Shown piece after piece: positions 24,988 to 36,940 of a stretch of 64,000 bases of DNA; position 1 is the first letter of the stretch; each line of letters begins with the position of its first letter. The stretch is from Moringa oleifera (lineage: Eukaryota; Streptophyta; Magnoliopsida; Brassicales; Moringaceae): contig JAJFZO010000034.1 of assembly GCA_021397835.1 (NCBI GenBank), positions 7,159,001 through 7,223,000 of the forward strand, given 5' to 3'. The translations under genes were made by a program, and so were the position numbers. A model generated the notes under the pieces. That model ran no database searches, was not told the origin of the DNA, and saw only the letters and a list, made by a program, of their open reading frames with translations.

Positions 24988-25711
24988 GACTATAACAGAT
25001 ATCAAGTTTGTGGAGCTGGAAATGATGGACCTTCAGCTCAGACAATAGACAACACTGCACCATGGATTTTGACTGTTATAACGAGGACCATGGATCGAGC
25101 ATTTCCTGCAGCCTTTACTCTGGGAAACAATAAAACTTTACTGGTATTCTTTTCACTATGACAAATTTCAGTATTGAATTTAAGTTAGGGATAGGACAGT
25201 TTCTACCAGAATTTTCTTGCACGGCAATGCAGTTGCCATTTGTTTGGTATAATTGTCTAGGGCCAAGCCATGTTTACAGGAAATGAGATTGGTTTTACCG
25301 GCTTGATATATCCAGAGACCACTGGGTCAAACCTTATTTCTGAAGGGTAGCGATATCCGTAGAGTTTGCAAATTGGCTTACTTTCCAAAATCCAATTGTG
25401 ATCCACTTGTTTAATTATCTATTTACGGTATATATCAATTTTTTTCACTCAATGCCATTTTTCTGGCTGGTAGAGTGGTGCTCTGCTTTGCCTCAGTAAC
25501 TCATAGGGTTGCTCCAGTAGCCACTGCAGCAATTGTGCAAAAAGCAGGTGGCATTGGGCTGATTGTTGCCAAAAATCCTAGTAATGCCCTGAGTCCCTGT
25601 TGCAATAACTTCCCATACATTGAAGTTGACTGTGAAGTTGGCACCTGGATGCTCTTGAAAGTTGGGCTAGGCCCTCCAGAAAAACTGAAAATCTGTTTGA
25701 AAGTAGCTTGA
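24988..25711 (+). pseudogene. Subtilisin-like protease (SBT/S8) fragment
   Basis: Three exon remnants: about 24988-25143 ([20 protein letters not shown], with the Asn of the oxyanion-hole region, then LGNNKTLL before GT), 25261-about 25348 (GQAMFTGNEIGFTGLIYPET) and 25474-about 25690 (VVLCFASVTHRVAPVATAAI, GGIGLIVAKNPSNALSPC, YIEVDCEVGT). These correspond to the middle of a plant subtilase, ending in the protease-associated (PA) domain. The catalytic Asp and His regions upstream and the Ser region downstream are absent. The end degenerates and stops at 25711. Same strand as the kinase and helicase fragments either side, with introns retained. Confidence 0.88.
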
Positions 25712-25753
25712 AACATGTGCAGTAACGACTGATACTGTTATTATTGTGGAAGG

Positions 25754-28041
25754 CAACTCCAAGAGATGAAATTGCTACGGAGATCTACAAGCAATGCTCT
25801 TGCGAATTACCTTTAAGTAAGCATAGTGAAGCTACAATGGAAACATTTCACAATTGATTTTTTGCTTCTTTTTTTTTTTCTTGTTCTTGTCTTATGGTCC
25901 AATGTTGTTGGGTTTTAAACATTCTCTTCAGCATCATGTCTTTTGTTTTCTATATCCTCATATGATATAGTCTCATTTCCTCTCAATCAGTTTCTCCATT
26001 CTATGTGGAGTGCAAGTGTCTAGTGGATACAGTGTGTGATTGCTGTTTGCTGGAGATTGACATGAACTTTGCTTGGCAATCCTATTCTAGACATTGTGCT
26101 TTTTTCAGGTTGGTGCTGTTGAAGGGGATGAAGAGTTGACATTTTTTGGCCATCATCTGGTGATGCTTCTTGTGGATGTGTTGATAGGGAAGGTCTGCTT
26201 CAGATTTGTTTGTGTCCCTTGTATGCAATATAGATTTTTAACACTTTGGAATTATTATTTCTCAGCTTCATATCCTTTTTTTTTCTTCTGTCTTTAGTGC
26301 TTAGTAAGTAGTTAAATGCTGTCAGTATGACATATATTAAAATCCTTCACTCATATTGGCTCACACTATGTAACTTATCATGAAGTAACTGTGAGGTTCC
26401 AGAAACCTTGAAATTTATGTAGAAAATCTAAGTAATTAGTATAGTTTGAATAACAAATTGAAATTCAACAGTGAAGAGGTCAAAAGTTTATTGTTTTAAC
26501 ATAAAACACTTAAATTTAACACTAGAATTCAAATATTTTATGCAAGAATATACAGATTTGTGGTTCCAATGAATAAGATGATTTACTAAGATACAATGAG
26601 TTGAAAAAATATTGGTTGAATATAAATCACATGATTGATTAAGGATGAAAGAGAAGTTATAAAATGAATGGACTACTCTGTACAACTTGCACTTGACCAC
26701 ATTTTTTTTTTTTACTTTATTCCTCTAAAATTGCAGATGCTGCTTTACGGTGCAATATTTGGTTGCTTGTCACCAGTGTTCTCAATTGCAGCATTTCTGA
26801 GCTACAAATCTCCATTTTTGTATCCTAAGGATGAGGTCCCTTTCCCAGTCTATGCCAAGAGTTTGTCAATCCTGCTGTTCTTGAAAGTGAGATACATTGA
26901 CTTGTTTCACTTTTTGTATTCAAATTACAAAGGCAAAATGTAGCAAGAGCAAAGTGGGCTTTGTTGACTGATAAGCTAGATGGCTCAAGTGATTCAAATG
27001 ATGGGAACAGACAGTTTGACCCCTTGCTAGTGATGGTTGCAGACAAGAAATGGGGGAAGATTCTGTGAGAGGTTAGTATAATACCTTTATCACTGCTTGA
27101 AGATGTGTTATCTGGGAAATGAATGGTTGGCTTTGCTCAATCACTAGTTCTTGTTGCAGTTTGTATTCTTATGTATGATTGCCACTCACATATCATTAGA
27201 CATCACCAAACATTACCATCTAAGTGACAAAGCAAGCAAAAATCTACAAAAATTGAAGAATAGAATCTGAATCATAAATCAATTTCTTAAAAACATCCCA
27301 AAACATTGTATAAAAAGAATCACCATAAAATAACACTCCTAAACTGAGTGAGAGACATTTTTTTTCTGTAATCAAGATCCACCATCAAGCACATCGAATC
27401 TTCTTTTTTTTTTCCTGATCTACATACCTTAATTATCAAAAAGCTCATATGCATACACACACATATAGTATGTATATAAGCAATTTTATATAACGAAATG
27501 AAAGAGAAATATAAAGAAAATTTAAAGAGTAAATCTGCATCTAGGTGAAGAATGAATAAGGAAAAAACAGAGCTTATTATTTCAGGAGGTATTTCACTGA
27601 TGCTACATGTGTTGCTGTGCACCATAACAGTTGAGAACAGAAAACCCAAAAAAAATTGTGTTATATATTTCATGTGATGTATAAATAAATATTTGTAATA
27701 CTAATTTATTCAAGCTGGCTGACAAGTTAAATGAGCTGAACTTGTCAATGAACAAACTATAACAAGACTAGGCAAGCCCGCCAGGAGCCAAACCCAAGCA
27801 GCCTGCAAGCAGCTCAGTTCGTGGCAAAGCTTACTTATTTGTGCCATCTAAGTCAGATTAAATATGAAACACACAAAAGATCATTCTACTAGTTGTATTG
27901 TTTTAAACTGTAGCTTGTGGTCTTTGCTAGTTTGCAGTGTTTACTAATATTGGATATCTAACATTTGCAGAAAGGGGTTAAAGCAGCATAGCAGTTCTGC
28001 AATTCATATTTTCTTAGCAGTTCATTAATGCATCTGATAAG
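25754..28041 (+). pseudogene. DExH-box RNA helicase fragment (C-terminal HA2/OB region)
   Basis: Five exon remnants match a plant DExH7-like helicase downstream of the motor domains: about 25754-25817 (TPRDEIATEIYKQCSCEL), 26109-26192 (VGAVEGDEELTFFGHHLVML), 26737-26835 (MLLYGAIFGCLSPVFSIAAF, YPKDE before GT), 26933-27071 (ARAKWALLTDKLDGSSDSND) and 27971-28041 (KGVKAA, a stop, QFCNSYFLSSSLMHLI). Spliced boundaries with AG/GT remain at most junctions. The ATPase motifs (Walker A, DExH) are absent. Damage includes a stop before the exon at 27071 ends and a stop in the last exon. Such helicases unwind RNA or RNP in plastids or nucleus; this fragment has no such capacity. Confidence 0.87.
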
Positions 28042-28950
28042 GTATAGTTTTTCTTGCACTTTGGCAGCACTGCCTTGTTATTGTGAATATGTGTACTGTT
28101 TTAAAAATTCGTGGTTTCCTTCTCTAGATCTTTTTTTTTCCTTCCAAATAATTAGAATGCTCTTTACAGGGTTATCTTGAATGTACTGTGAGAAAGCAAG
28201 GGTTGTCACTGCACAACTTATGTCAACCTTCCTAGACAAATGAAACTTCCTAAAACTGGTCTTTGAATTTACCTGTGTTAATTGAGGTGTTTATAGAGAA
28301 TGGAAATACTGATGCGAAATAAGTTGTGTTGCCATTTTAAACAAAGATACCGAAGGCATTATATCTTTGGTCCCTGTTTCAGTAAGCTGTCCTGCAAATG
28401 CTTTGATTTGGAAATGCATTTTATGGTGCTGGCTTCTGACTCATCCAAGGTGGACTTGGCACATATGGAGAGAAGATATTGGGATCAAGCTCCGAATATG
28501 TGCAAAGCAATGTAAGTAGCATGTGAAGATTGTAGCTTAAGGTGCCATTCTGGTTTGAGCTTGAAACAGCTTTGTATGATTAGGCATATAGTTTATTTTA
28601 TTAAATGATACCATGTTGCTACCTTCTTGATCACATTTGAACAAAAAATATTTCATAGCAAATTATTCAGGGAGTGGCTGAAAGCACATATACATATATA
28701 GGTTTTTCTTGTCATTTGACCAATTTACATCAGACATTAATTATCCTTTGAAAACAAAACATTATAAAGCTGACATCAATCAAACAAAGGACTCATGTTT
28801 TGCTTAAAAAAAAAGCTCGAACAACTTCTACTTTAGACCATAATGATATGGCAATTGCTAACTTGAGCTTGTACTGAAGGGAACTCTTTTGAGGTTAATT
28901 AGTCCCAAATAGCATATTATTGCCTTTTCCTTTTTGATTACTTGAATATG
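28042..28950. other. Unassigned region after the helicase fragment
   Basis: It contains a 72-codon open frame at 28300-28515 (plus; ends SKVDLAHMERRYWDQAPN then a possible GT donor) that could be a relic exon, but I do not recognise it. The rest is intron-like. Confidence 0.3.
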
Positions 28951-29689
28951 AATTTAAGGTTGTTGGTATATAGCCTTAGGAATTGACATGTTTTCCTTAC
29001 CTTTTTCTTTTATGATTTTGAAATGTACAAAAAAGTAGGTAATTCCTTGATCTACAGTATCACTTTCAAGTAAATGATCATTATGCGAGAAATAAATTGA
29101 ACATTATCTTATTTCCATTCTTGCATAGGATAAGCTGATATCCTTCTTGAATTTTATTATTAGTACCTTTTTTCTTTCTCCTCAATATATATTTTTTTTT
29201 TGTTTTCCTATCAGGGCCATTGAACAGAATATCTGGCTAGTAGGAGGAAGGCTTTCCTGTAAGCCCCCAATTTATGATATAATGCCCTAGGCTTACACAT
29301 CCCATTTATGGCATTTAGTACATATGTTGTTCTTGTTGGCTTGTCACTGGGTCTTAATGGGAAGTAAGTTGGTTAACTCTTTTGTCTTTTGTTTTTCATC
29401 TCGATTCATGATGGCTGGTCCATTATAGAAATATGCCATTGTTCAGTTTTCATTTAGTTTTTAGTAACTCCTCTGATATGGGTTCTACAGCATTTTGTGG
29501 CTGATTGCTTTCACTGATGTTTAAAAAAACACTTCTTTTCACAATTTTTTTTTTTTTTTTTTTGCAATGAAACTTAGGTATGAATTAGAAGTTGTACTAC
29601 TTGAATATGTTAGCACCAAATTTTGTTGCTGGCAATTATGGCTATTAGAGGCTTTGATAGGTAGATTACATTTGAAATGCCTAAATCTA

Positions 29690-30102
29690 AGGCTTGGACT
29701 TTGAAATTCAAGTCATAGGAATTGGTACTTTGAAACATTTTTCCATTAAGACTTTCATTTAAATCCATTTGTTATTAGTGGCAAAAGTATTTTTATGCTA
29801 ATGTTTTTATGGGAAAGGTAGTCTTGTTAGAGCTACTCCTCTCAAACTTCTCCAACATTAAATAGAAACTTTACCTATAATTTTCTTAGATAGGAAGAGA
29901 GAGGGAAAGAAAGATGGAGTAAAACTAGACAGGGGGAGTGATCCATCATTTTCAGGTGCCAATCTAAAGTGACTTTTCCTTTCTCCAATAGATTTTCTTA
30001 TGTCTTTTACCATGCTAGTGTTGTCTGATCTTCAAATATCATAGTTGTATTTCTTGAAGGCGTGCTATTATGTCACATCATTTCATGTTTACATGATTTT
30101 TA
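29690..30102. repeat. Gene X leader repeat, member 2 of 4
   Basis: It matches 18640-19015 from TTGGTACTTTGAAAC to CATGTTTACATGATTT. Immediately afterwards the sequence becomes AGTTGAATTTAATCTATTTT, which corresponds to T-rich spacer near 22146. Gene X exons that should lie between are missing. Confidence 0.8.
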
Positions 30103-30708
30103 GTTGAATTTAATCTATTTTGTTTTATTTTTTTTTATATTTTTGTTGTTTACTTTCAATTATTTACGTTTTTAAGGATTTTATTCATATTTTTGTATTT
30201 TATCCATTTTTTGTATTATTTTTAGTTTTTTATTTTTTTCAAATTTTTTAAAAAACTTTTTTTTCTCATGTCATACTTTTTTTTATAAAAAATATTTCAG
30301 TATTTTCATTATTTTTAATTAATTTTTTCTTTTGATGATCTTTCATTTTATTTTTATGTTTTGCATTTTTCTCCTTTGTGTCTTTTCTTTTTTGTGATTT
30401 TCTTTCTCTTTTTCAATATTTTTTTTAAATTTTGAGTGCAATTATACCAACATTAACGTATTTGATTGTATCAAAACCCGAAGTTAAGCGTGCTTGAGTA
30501 GGAGTAGTACTAGAAAGGGTGATTCCTTCTAGAAAATCCCTATGTGACACCCTCATTCTAATAAAAATATTTGTTTATTTTATTATTTATTATTTATATT
30601 TTTTATGATCTTTTATTTTTTATTTTATTGTTTCTTTTTTATATTTTTTTCTTATTGTGCACTTTCATTTTTTTATGATTTTTTTATTTGAATTTTTTTT
30701 TGATTTTT

Positions 30709-30826
30709 GAGTGCGATCATACCAATACTAAGCATCAATCCTATCTAAACTCCGAAGTTAAGCGTGCTTGAGTAGGAGTAGTACTAGAAAGGATGATTCA
30801 TTCTAGGAAATCCTTATGTTGCACCC
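30709..30826 (+). pseudogene. 5S rRNA pseudogene
   Basis: About 118 bp: GAGTGCGATCATACCAATAC at the 5' end, CTCCGAAGTTAAGCGTGCTT in the centre, TTGCACCC at the 3' end. The orthologous position in cluster V is missing. Confidence 0.85.
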
Positions 30827-31243
30827 TCATTGTTATAAAAATATTTGTTTATTTTATTATTTTATATTTATATTTTTTTATCAACTTTAATTTTTATTTT
30901 ATTGTTTCTTTTTTATATTTTTTCCATTATGCAGTTTTTTAATTATTTTTTATTTGATTTTTTTTGGATTTTTGAGTGCGATCATACCAATACTAAGCAT
31001 CAATCCCATCTATCTCCTAGAATGGGTTATTCTTCTTGCGAAATCCTTATATTACAGAATTTTTTATTTTGACAAAACAATATTTTTAGATTTTTTATTT
31101 TTTATTTTTTGATAATATTTAATATTTTATTTTTATTTATTTTTTTTATTTTTCTTCATTATATTCTTTTTTTAAATAATTTTATGTTTCCATTTTCAAT
31201 ACTTCTTGAATGTTTTTGATAGAAGTGCTTTTTGAATTTTTTA

Positions 31244-31360
31244 AGAGCGATCATACGAGCACTGATGCATTAGATCTCATTAGAACTCCGAAGTTAAGCA
31301 TACATAGGCGAAAGTAGTACTGGATAAGTGGTTCTTTTAAGGAAATACTTGTGTTGCGCC
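31244..31360 (+). pseudogene. 5S rRNA pseudogene
   Basis: It has GCGATCATACGAGCACTGAT, AACTCCGAAGTTAAGCATAC and TTGTGTTGCGCC; the 3' arm is eroded (GTACTGGATAAG lacks a few bases). Confidence 0.85.
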
Positions 31361-31500
31361 TTTTTTATTTTTTATAAAATATTTTTTAAATTTATTATTT
31401 TTGATTTTTTTCTTTAGATTATTTTTTTATTTTAATTTATTTTTATATTTTTTCATTATTTTTTATGACTTTATTTTTATTTTTAATTTTTTAGATTTTT

Positions 31501-31620
31501 AGGTGCGATCATATCGGTACTAATGCATCGGATCCCATTAGAACTCCGAAGTTAAGCATGCTTGGGCGAGAGTAGTAATAGGATGGGTGATTCCTCCTTG
31601 GAAATCTTTGTGTTGCACCT
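31501..31620 (+). pseudogene. Best-preserved 5S rRNA copy in the window
   Basis: Exactly 120 bp, the size of plant 5S rRNA. It reads AGGTGCGATCATATCGGTAC, then ATGCATCGGATCCCATTAGA, then CTCCGAAGTTAAGCATGCTT, GGGCGAGAGTAGTAATAGGA and TGGGTGATTCCTCCTTGGAA, ending TGTGTTGCACCT. Against the plant 5S consensus as I remember it, most differences are C-to-T or G-to-A. The box A region is nearly intact; box C is altered where GACCTCC reads GATTCC. It is followed by a T run that could act as a terminator. Transcription is unlikely but not excluded by sequence alone. Confidence 0.9.
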
Positions 31621-31788
31621 TCTTTTTTTTCGATAAAAAATGTTTTTGGATTTTATGATTTATTTTTTTCTTTTTGATTATTTTTTGTTTTATTTATGTT
31701 TTTTTTTATTTTTTTCTATTATACTCTTTTTTTATTATTATTAATTTCATTGTTTTCTTTCATTTTGAATATATTTTTTTGAACTTTT

Positions 31789-31908
31789 AGGTCCGATCAT
31801 ACTGCCCTAATGCATCGGATCCCATAAGAACTCTAAATTTAGACATGGTTGAGTGAGAATAGCATACTAGGATGGGTGGTTTTCTTGAGAAATTCTCTTG
31901 TTAACCCT
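31789..31908 (+). pseudogene. 5S rRNA pseudogene
   Basis: Nearly full-length copy with AGGTCCGATCATACTGCCCT, a clean GCATCGGATCCCAT block, and an eroded 3' half (GTTAACCCTTG in place of GTTGCACC). Confidence 0.8.
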
Positions 31909-32040
31909 TGTCTTCATTAAAAAAAATTAAAATTTATTTTTTATTTTTTATTTTTTTCTTCTTTTTATCATTTAAGCGTGCTTTGGCGAGATTACTACTA
32001 AGATGGGTGATTCCTCTAGAAAATTCGCATAGTGCATCCC

Positions 32041-32625
32041 CTTTTTTGGATAATTATTTTTAATCTTTTGATTTTTGATTTATTTTCTTTTCTTCCATTT
32101 GATGATCTTTCATTTCTTTTAAAAAAATTTCCTCCATTATGCTCTTGCCTTTGATTTTTTTTATTCGTTTTTATTTTTTTCCTTGTTCCTTTTCATTTTC
32201 TTTCATTTCACCTCTTTTTCAATTTTGATATTTTTTTCCATTTTATTGGATTTTTTTTTGTTTCTTCAGTTTTATTAGATTTCTTTTTCAATTTTCTTTG
32301 ATTTCTCTCTTTATTTTTTTGATTTCTAGTATATTATTAGATTTTTTTAAAATTTCATTTGATTTTCTTTTCTTTTCTTGTTTTTTCAAAATATTTTTCA
32401 TCTTTTGTGATTTTTTACTTTATTACTTTGTTTAGAATGTTCTTTTTTTCCTAGATTTTTTTTATTTTCTTCAATTTTTTTGATTTTATTTTCTTATATT
32501 GTATTTTACTTAATTTGTTTCCATATATATTTTTTTATTTTCTTCATTTGATATTCAAAATTTTCAAAAACTTTTTGTATTTTGTTTTCTTCTATTTTTT
32601 CTCTGAATTTCTATGATTTTTTTAA
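32041..32625. other. T-rich spacer after cluster IV
   Basis: About 580 bp composed mostly of T with TTTTGAT and TTTCATTT words; no coding signal. It resembles 37080-37560. Confidence 0.6.
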
Positions 32626-33300
32626 AATGGGTTTCAATATTTTGTCCATTTTAAGAATACAAGTTGCTTCTTTTGGTTTGGTTTTTTTTTTTTTTTTTTG
32701 GGAAGGTTAGTAAAGTTGTTAAGAGAATGAGGATATTTGCACTTTTCCAAAAGACAATAGAAAATAAAAATGATCTTACCTTTTCTTTTTTGTTGATGCT
32801 CTGAATGTTTTCTCAATACATCTCATCTTTATGGTAAATACATACATTATTGTTGATATGCATTTGTTTTCATGAAGACATTATGCATCCCTTTGTGATG
32901 ACTATTTAAAAATTATATAACCAATAAGATTGATTTTACAATGTTTTGATAAGTCCATAGATGAGTTTGGTATGTTGATATAGCTGACAAGTAGAAATTG
33001 CCATTGAGATTATCAAGCTTATTATCAAATGCATAACTTTTAATGAAACTCTGTATGTGTAAGGTCTAATCTATCTATCATGTTCGGGAGATGCTACGGG
33101 CTTTCTGAATACAATTAGATGCCTTTGTATTTGTGGTAGCTTTTTATTACACTTACTTGAAAAATTGAATTTTGTAGAAGGCTTGGTTTGACTTTGCATG
33201 AGTTATTAGATTAGTGATAAGTTATGGTACTCTCCTTTCTGAGAATTTTATCTAGTTGCTTTGATTTATATTTGAATGCATACCACTATGTTTAAAACTC
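32626..33300 (+). pseudogene. Second decayed copy of the gene X exon 6 region
   Basis: The order of landmarks matches 21156-21780: TTTCAATATTTTGTCCA (32633), TGCATC-CTTTGTGATGA (32884), CCATTGAGATTATCAAGCTT (33001; exon 6 of gene X reads CCATTGGGATCATTAAGCTT), AAGGTCTAAT (33061) and TTTGACTTTGCATGAGTTAT (33187). The exon itself is no longer open. This shows that gene X was also part of the unit that gave rise to the central arrays. Confidence 0.65.
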
Positions 33301-34249
33301 ATTAACTCTGTGATCTCCTAACAGTAAAGTGTATCTGATTATTTTTCTTCTCAAATAAAAGTCTAGTCAATTAACTAAAATTGATTTGGCTATATATGCA
33401 ATGGACTTAAGAATTGTGGTGTTTGGACTATTGATGGGTGCATTGGCATATAAGTGAGTTGTCTATCCTTCTTATGTTATGTTATTTATTTTGAGCTTTC
33501 TGCAAATATTTTTAGTTTTATGGAATGCTCTTGACTACTAGCTTGGGAAATTGATATATCTGATTCTGATTTTTTTGGCCTAATATTTGTCATTTGATTT
33601 CAATGAATTGTTCCATATATAGATTATGTAGAGTAGAAAGATTCTCTATTTAGAAGATTTTTCACTTTAGAAACAAGCTCTTCAAAGTATTGAGATGCTC
33701 ATTGAAATATATTATTGTTTGGATGAGCTTGATGGTTTATCTATCAACCATGTTTACATAGATCATTTAGTTTACAAGATGAACTTTTAACCTACAAAAC
33801 TGCAAGAAACTGGGCAAAAGTTTAAACCTTATGTGGACAGGCCTTGCACATAGAGCCACCTTCTGTTCAATGGCATTTAGATGTCTTGAATTGTAGGCAA
33901 ATCATTTGATTTTGAGGGTACCTTAATATAAGAAAATATGGTACATAAAAGGTTACAGGGGATTTGATGGTGCTGATGGAGAAGGCTTACTTTGTAGCAT
34001 CTTAGAGTAATGCTTTTTTTCATCATGGATCAAGAAGGATCGGTCTTAGCAGCAGCAAAAATTATACTATCCAAACAAGAACTTATTCCTTCTCTACTAA
34101 CTGCCTGCATAAATTCCTACATGCTTGTCCTTTTCTTATGAAACGTAAGTTGCTATGAGATATTTTAAAACATTTTTGGATTTAGTTAGTTCTCTTATTT
34201 TGTTTATTTCTCTTTTGATTTGCTTGGTTAGTTAACAATTGCTACATGT
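33301..34249. other. Unassigned region
   Basis: Mixed-composition DNA with no recognised product; no open frame above background. Confidence 0.4.
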
Positions 34250-34929
34250 TTTCGTACTTTTTCTTTTTTGTGATTTTGAAATGTACAGATAAGTAGGTTG
34301 TTCTCTGATCCACAATATTACAAATGATCATTAGGTGAAGAACAAATTGAAGGTTGTCTTATTTGTATTCTTGCACTGGGTAAGTCAATATCCTTCTCGA
34401 ATTTTATTGTTAGCACCTTTTTTCTTCCCCCTCATTTTTTTTTTCCTTCCATTAAGGCCATTGGACAAGAATATTTGGGCTAATAGGATGAAGGCTTTCT
34501 TATAAGCTCACAATTTATGATGTAATGCCCCAAACTTATACATCCCATTTATGGCATTTGAAACCTACGTTGTTCTTGCTAGCTTGTCATTGGGTCTTAA
34601 TGGGAAGTAAGTTGGTTAACTCTTTTGTCTTCTGTTCTGCACCTCGGATCATGATGTAAATTACAGAAATATGCCATTGTTAGGTTTGCATTCAGTTTTT
34701 AGTAACTCCTCTAGTATGTGTTCTATAGCATTATGTGGTTCATCGCTTTCACTGATTTTAAAAGAAACTCTTCTTTTTGCATTTATTTATTTATTTATTT
34801 ATTGGCAATGAAACTTAGGTATAAAGTGGAAATTGTATTACTTGAATATGTTGGCACCAATTTTTTTTTTTTTGTAGTAATTATGGCAATTAAAGGCTTT
34901 GATAGGTAGACTATATTTGAAACGCCTAT

Positions 34930-35345
34930 ACCTGGGGCTTGGACTTTGAAATTCAAGTCATATTACTTGGTCCTTTGAAACGCTTTTTGATTAAGACTTT
35001 CATTTAAATCCATTTGTTATAAGTGATAAAAGTATTTTTATGCTAGTGCTTTTTATAGGAAAGGTGGTCTTAATGGAGCTACTCCTATTAATCTTCTCCA
35101 ACATTGAATGGAAACTTTACCTATAATTTTGTTAGATAGGAAAAGAGAGGGAGAGAAAGATGGAGGAATAAAAGTAGATAGATGGAGTGATCCGTCAATT
35201 TTCAGGTGCCATCTAGAGTAACTTTTCCTTTCTCCAATGGATTTCTTTGGCTTTTACCATTCTAGTATTGTCTGATCTTCAAATCTTATAGTTGTATTTC
35301 TTGAAGGCATGCCACATGTTAGATCATTTCATATTTGCATAATTT
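34930..35345. repeat. Gene X leader repeat, member 3 of 4
   Basis: It matches 29690-30102 and 18640-19015. Its right end (CATATTTGCATAATTTTTAG then TTGAATTTAATC) has the same join to spacer as member 2. Confidence 0.8.
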
Positions 35346-36526
35346 TTAGTTGAATTTAATCTATTTTATTTCGTTTTCTTGATATTTTTGTTGCTTACTT
35401 TTAACTATTTCCTTTTCTAAGGATTTTATTTATATTTTTGTATTTTATCTGTTCTTTAAATTGTTTTAGTTTTTTAGTTTTCTTTAATTTTTCTTCATTT
35501 TCTTTTTGACAATTTTTTTCTCGTGTCACACCCTTTTTTTAAATAAAAAATATTTTTTTTGAAATTTCATAATTTTAATTATTTTTTCTTTTGATGATCT
35601 TTTTTTTTTTTTTGTATTTTCCTCCTTCACGTCTTTTCTTTTTCTTTTTTGTTTTTTTTCCTTTTAACTATATATATTTTTTTAAATTTTGGTGCAATTA
35701 CACCAACATTAATGTATCAAATTGCATTAGAACCCGAAGTTAAGCATGCTTCAGTGAGAGTAGTATTAGAATGGGTTATTCCTTCTAGGAAATCCTTGTG
35801 TTGTACCTTTTTTTTTATAAAAATATTTGTTTATTTTATTATTTTTTATTTATGCTTTTTTCATAATCTTTTATTTTTTATTTTATTGTTTTCCTTTTTT
35901 ATGTTTTTCTCCATTATGCTTTTTTCCTTTCTATGACTTTCTTTTATGATTTTCAATATTTTTTTGGAGTTTTAAGTGTAATCATATCAATACTAAGCAT
36001 CGATCCTATCTAAGCTCCAAATTTAAACATGATTGGGCGACAGTAGTACCAAGATGGGTGATTCCTCTTGAGAAATCCTCGTATTGCATCATTTTTCATT
36101 TTGACAAAACAATGTTTTTAGATTTTATTATTTTAAATTATTTTTTGATAATATTTCATATTTTATTTTTTTTGTATTTTTCTCCATTATATTCTTTTTT
36201 TTTGGTGATTTTTGTTTTTATTTTCAATAATTTTTTTTTGTAAAAAATACTTATTTAATTTTTTGAGTACGATCATACCAACATTGATGCATTGGATCCT
36301 ATAAGAATTAGGATGAGTGGTACCTTCAACGAGATACTCATGTTGCACTCTTCCTTTTTTTTTTTGATAAAATATATTTTTAATTTATTATTTTTGATTT
36401 ATTTTCTTTTATTCCTCTAGATTATGTTTTGCTTTATTTTAATTTATTTTTATATTTTATATTTTTCTCCATTATGTTTTTTTTCATGAATTTATTTTTT
36501 TTATTTTTAATAATTTTTAGATTTTT

Positions 36527-36649
36527 GGATGTGATCATTCCAGTACTAATGCATCGGATCCTATCAAAACTCCGAAGTCAAGTGTGCTTGGCCGAGAGTA
36601 GTAATAGGATAAGATGAGTGATTCCTTCTTGGAAATCCTCTTGCACCTT
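36527..36649 (+). pseudogene. 5S rRNA pseudogene
   Basis: Full-length copy with CTAATGCATCGGATCCTATC, CTCCGAAGTCAAGTGTGCTT and GAGAGTAGTAATAGGAT, then a short AAGATGA insertion before the 3' end. Counterpart of 31501-31620. Confidence 0.85.
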
Positions 36650-36820
36650 CCTTTTCTTTGATTAAAAAATATTTTTGAATTTTATTATTTTATTATTTTT
36701 CTTTTCTTCCTTTTGTTTTATTTTATTTTATTTTTGTTTTTTTATCTTTTTTCTTTATGCTTTTTTCTTTTTTATTAATTTCATTATTTTTTTTTCATTT
36801 TCAATATTTTTTGAACTTTT

Positions 36821-36940
36821 AGGTTCGATCATAGGAGCACTAATGCATCAGATCCTATAAGAACTTCGAAGTTAGACATGGTTAAGCGAGAACACTACCA
36901 AGATGGGTGGTTCTCATGAGAAATTTTCATGTGGCACCCT
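36821..36940 (+). pseudogene. 5S rRNA pseudogene
   Basis: 120 bp with AGGTTCGATCATAGGAGCAC, GCATCAGATCCTATAAGAAC and a 3' end GTGGCACCC. Counterpart of 31789-31908. Confidence 0.85.

Larger units (their letters stand above)
30434..32040 (+). pseudogene. Fossil 5S rDNA cluster IV (seven copies)
   Basis: 5S-like sequences begin near 30434, 30709, 30974, 31244, 31501, 31789 and 31972, with spacings of 275, 265, 270, 257, 288 and 183 bp. The first two and 31244, 31501 and 31789 are near full length. 30974 lacks the centre (jumping from CCCATCTA to CTCCTAGAATGGG), and 31972 is a 3' half. T-rich spacers separate them. The regular period and common orientation mark an old tandem 5S rDNA array, not dispersed insertions. 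Confidence 0.9.
28950..32600. repeat. Tandem segmental duplication, unit IV
   Basis: This block corresponds in order to 34250-37560: a TTTTGAAATGTACA segment (29020/34272), GGCCATTG-containing and GGGTCTTAATGGGAAGTAAG segments (29217-29380/34456-34620), the gene X leader repeat (29690/34930), T-rich spacer, a 5S array, and long T-rich DNA. The offset is about 5.3 kb. Identity is moderate, lower than between copies A and B of the larger duplication, so this event is probably older. Confidence 0.8.
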
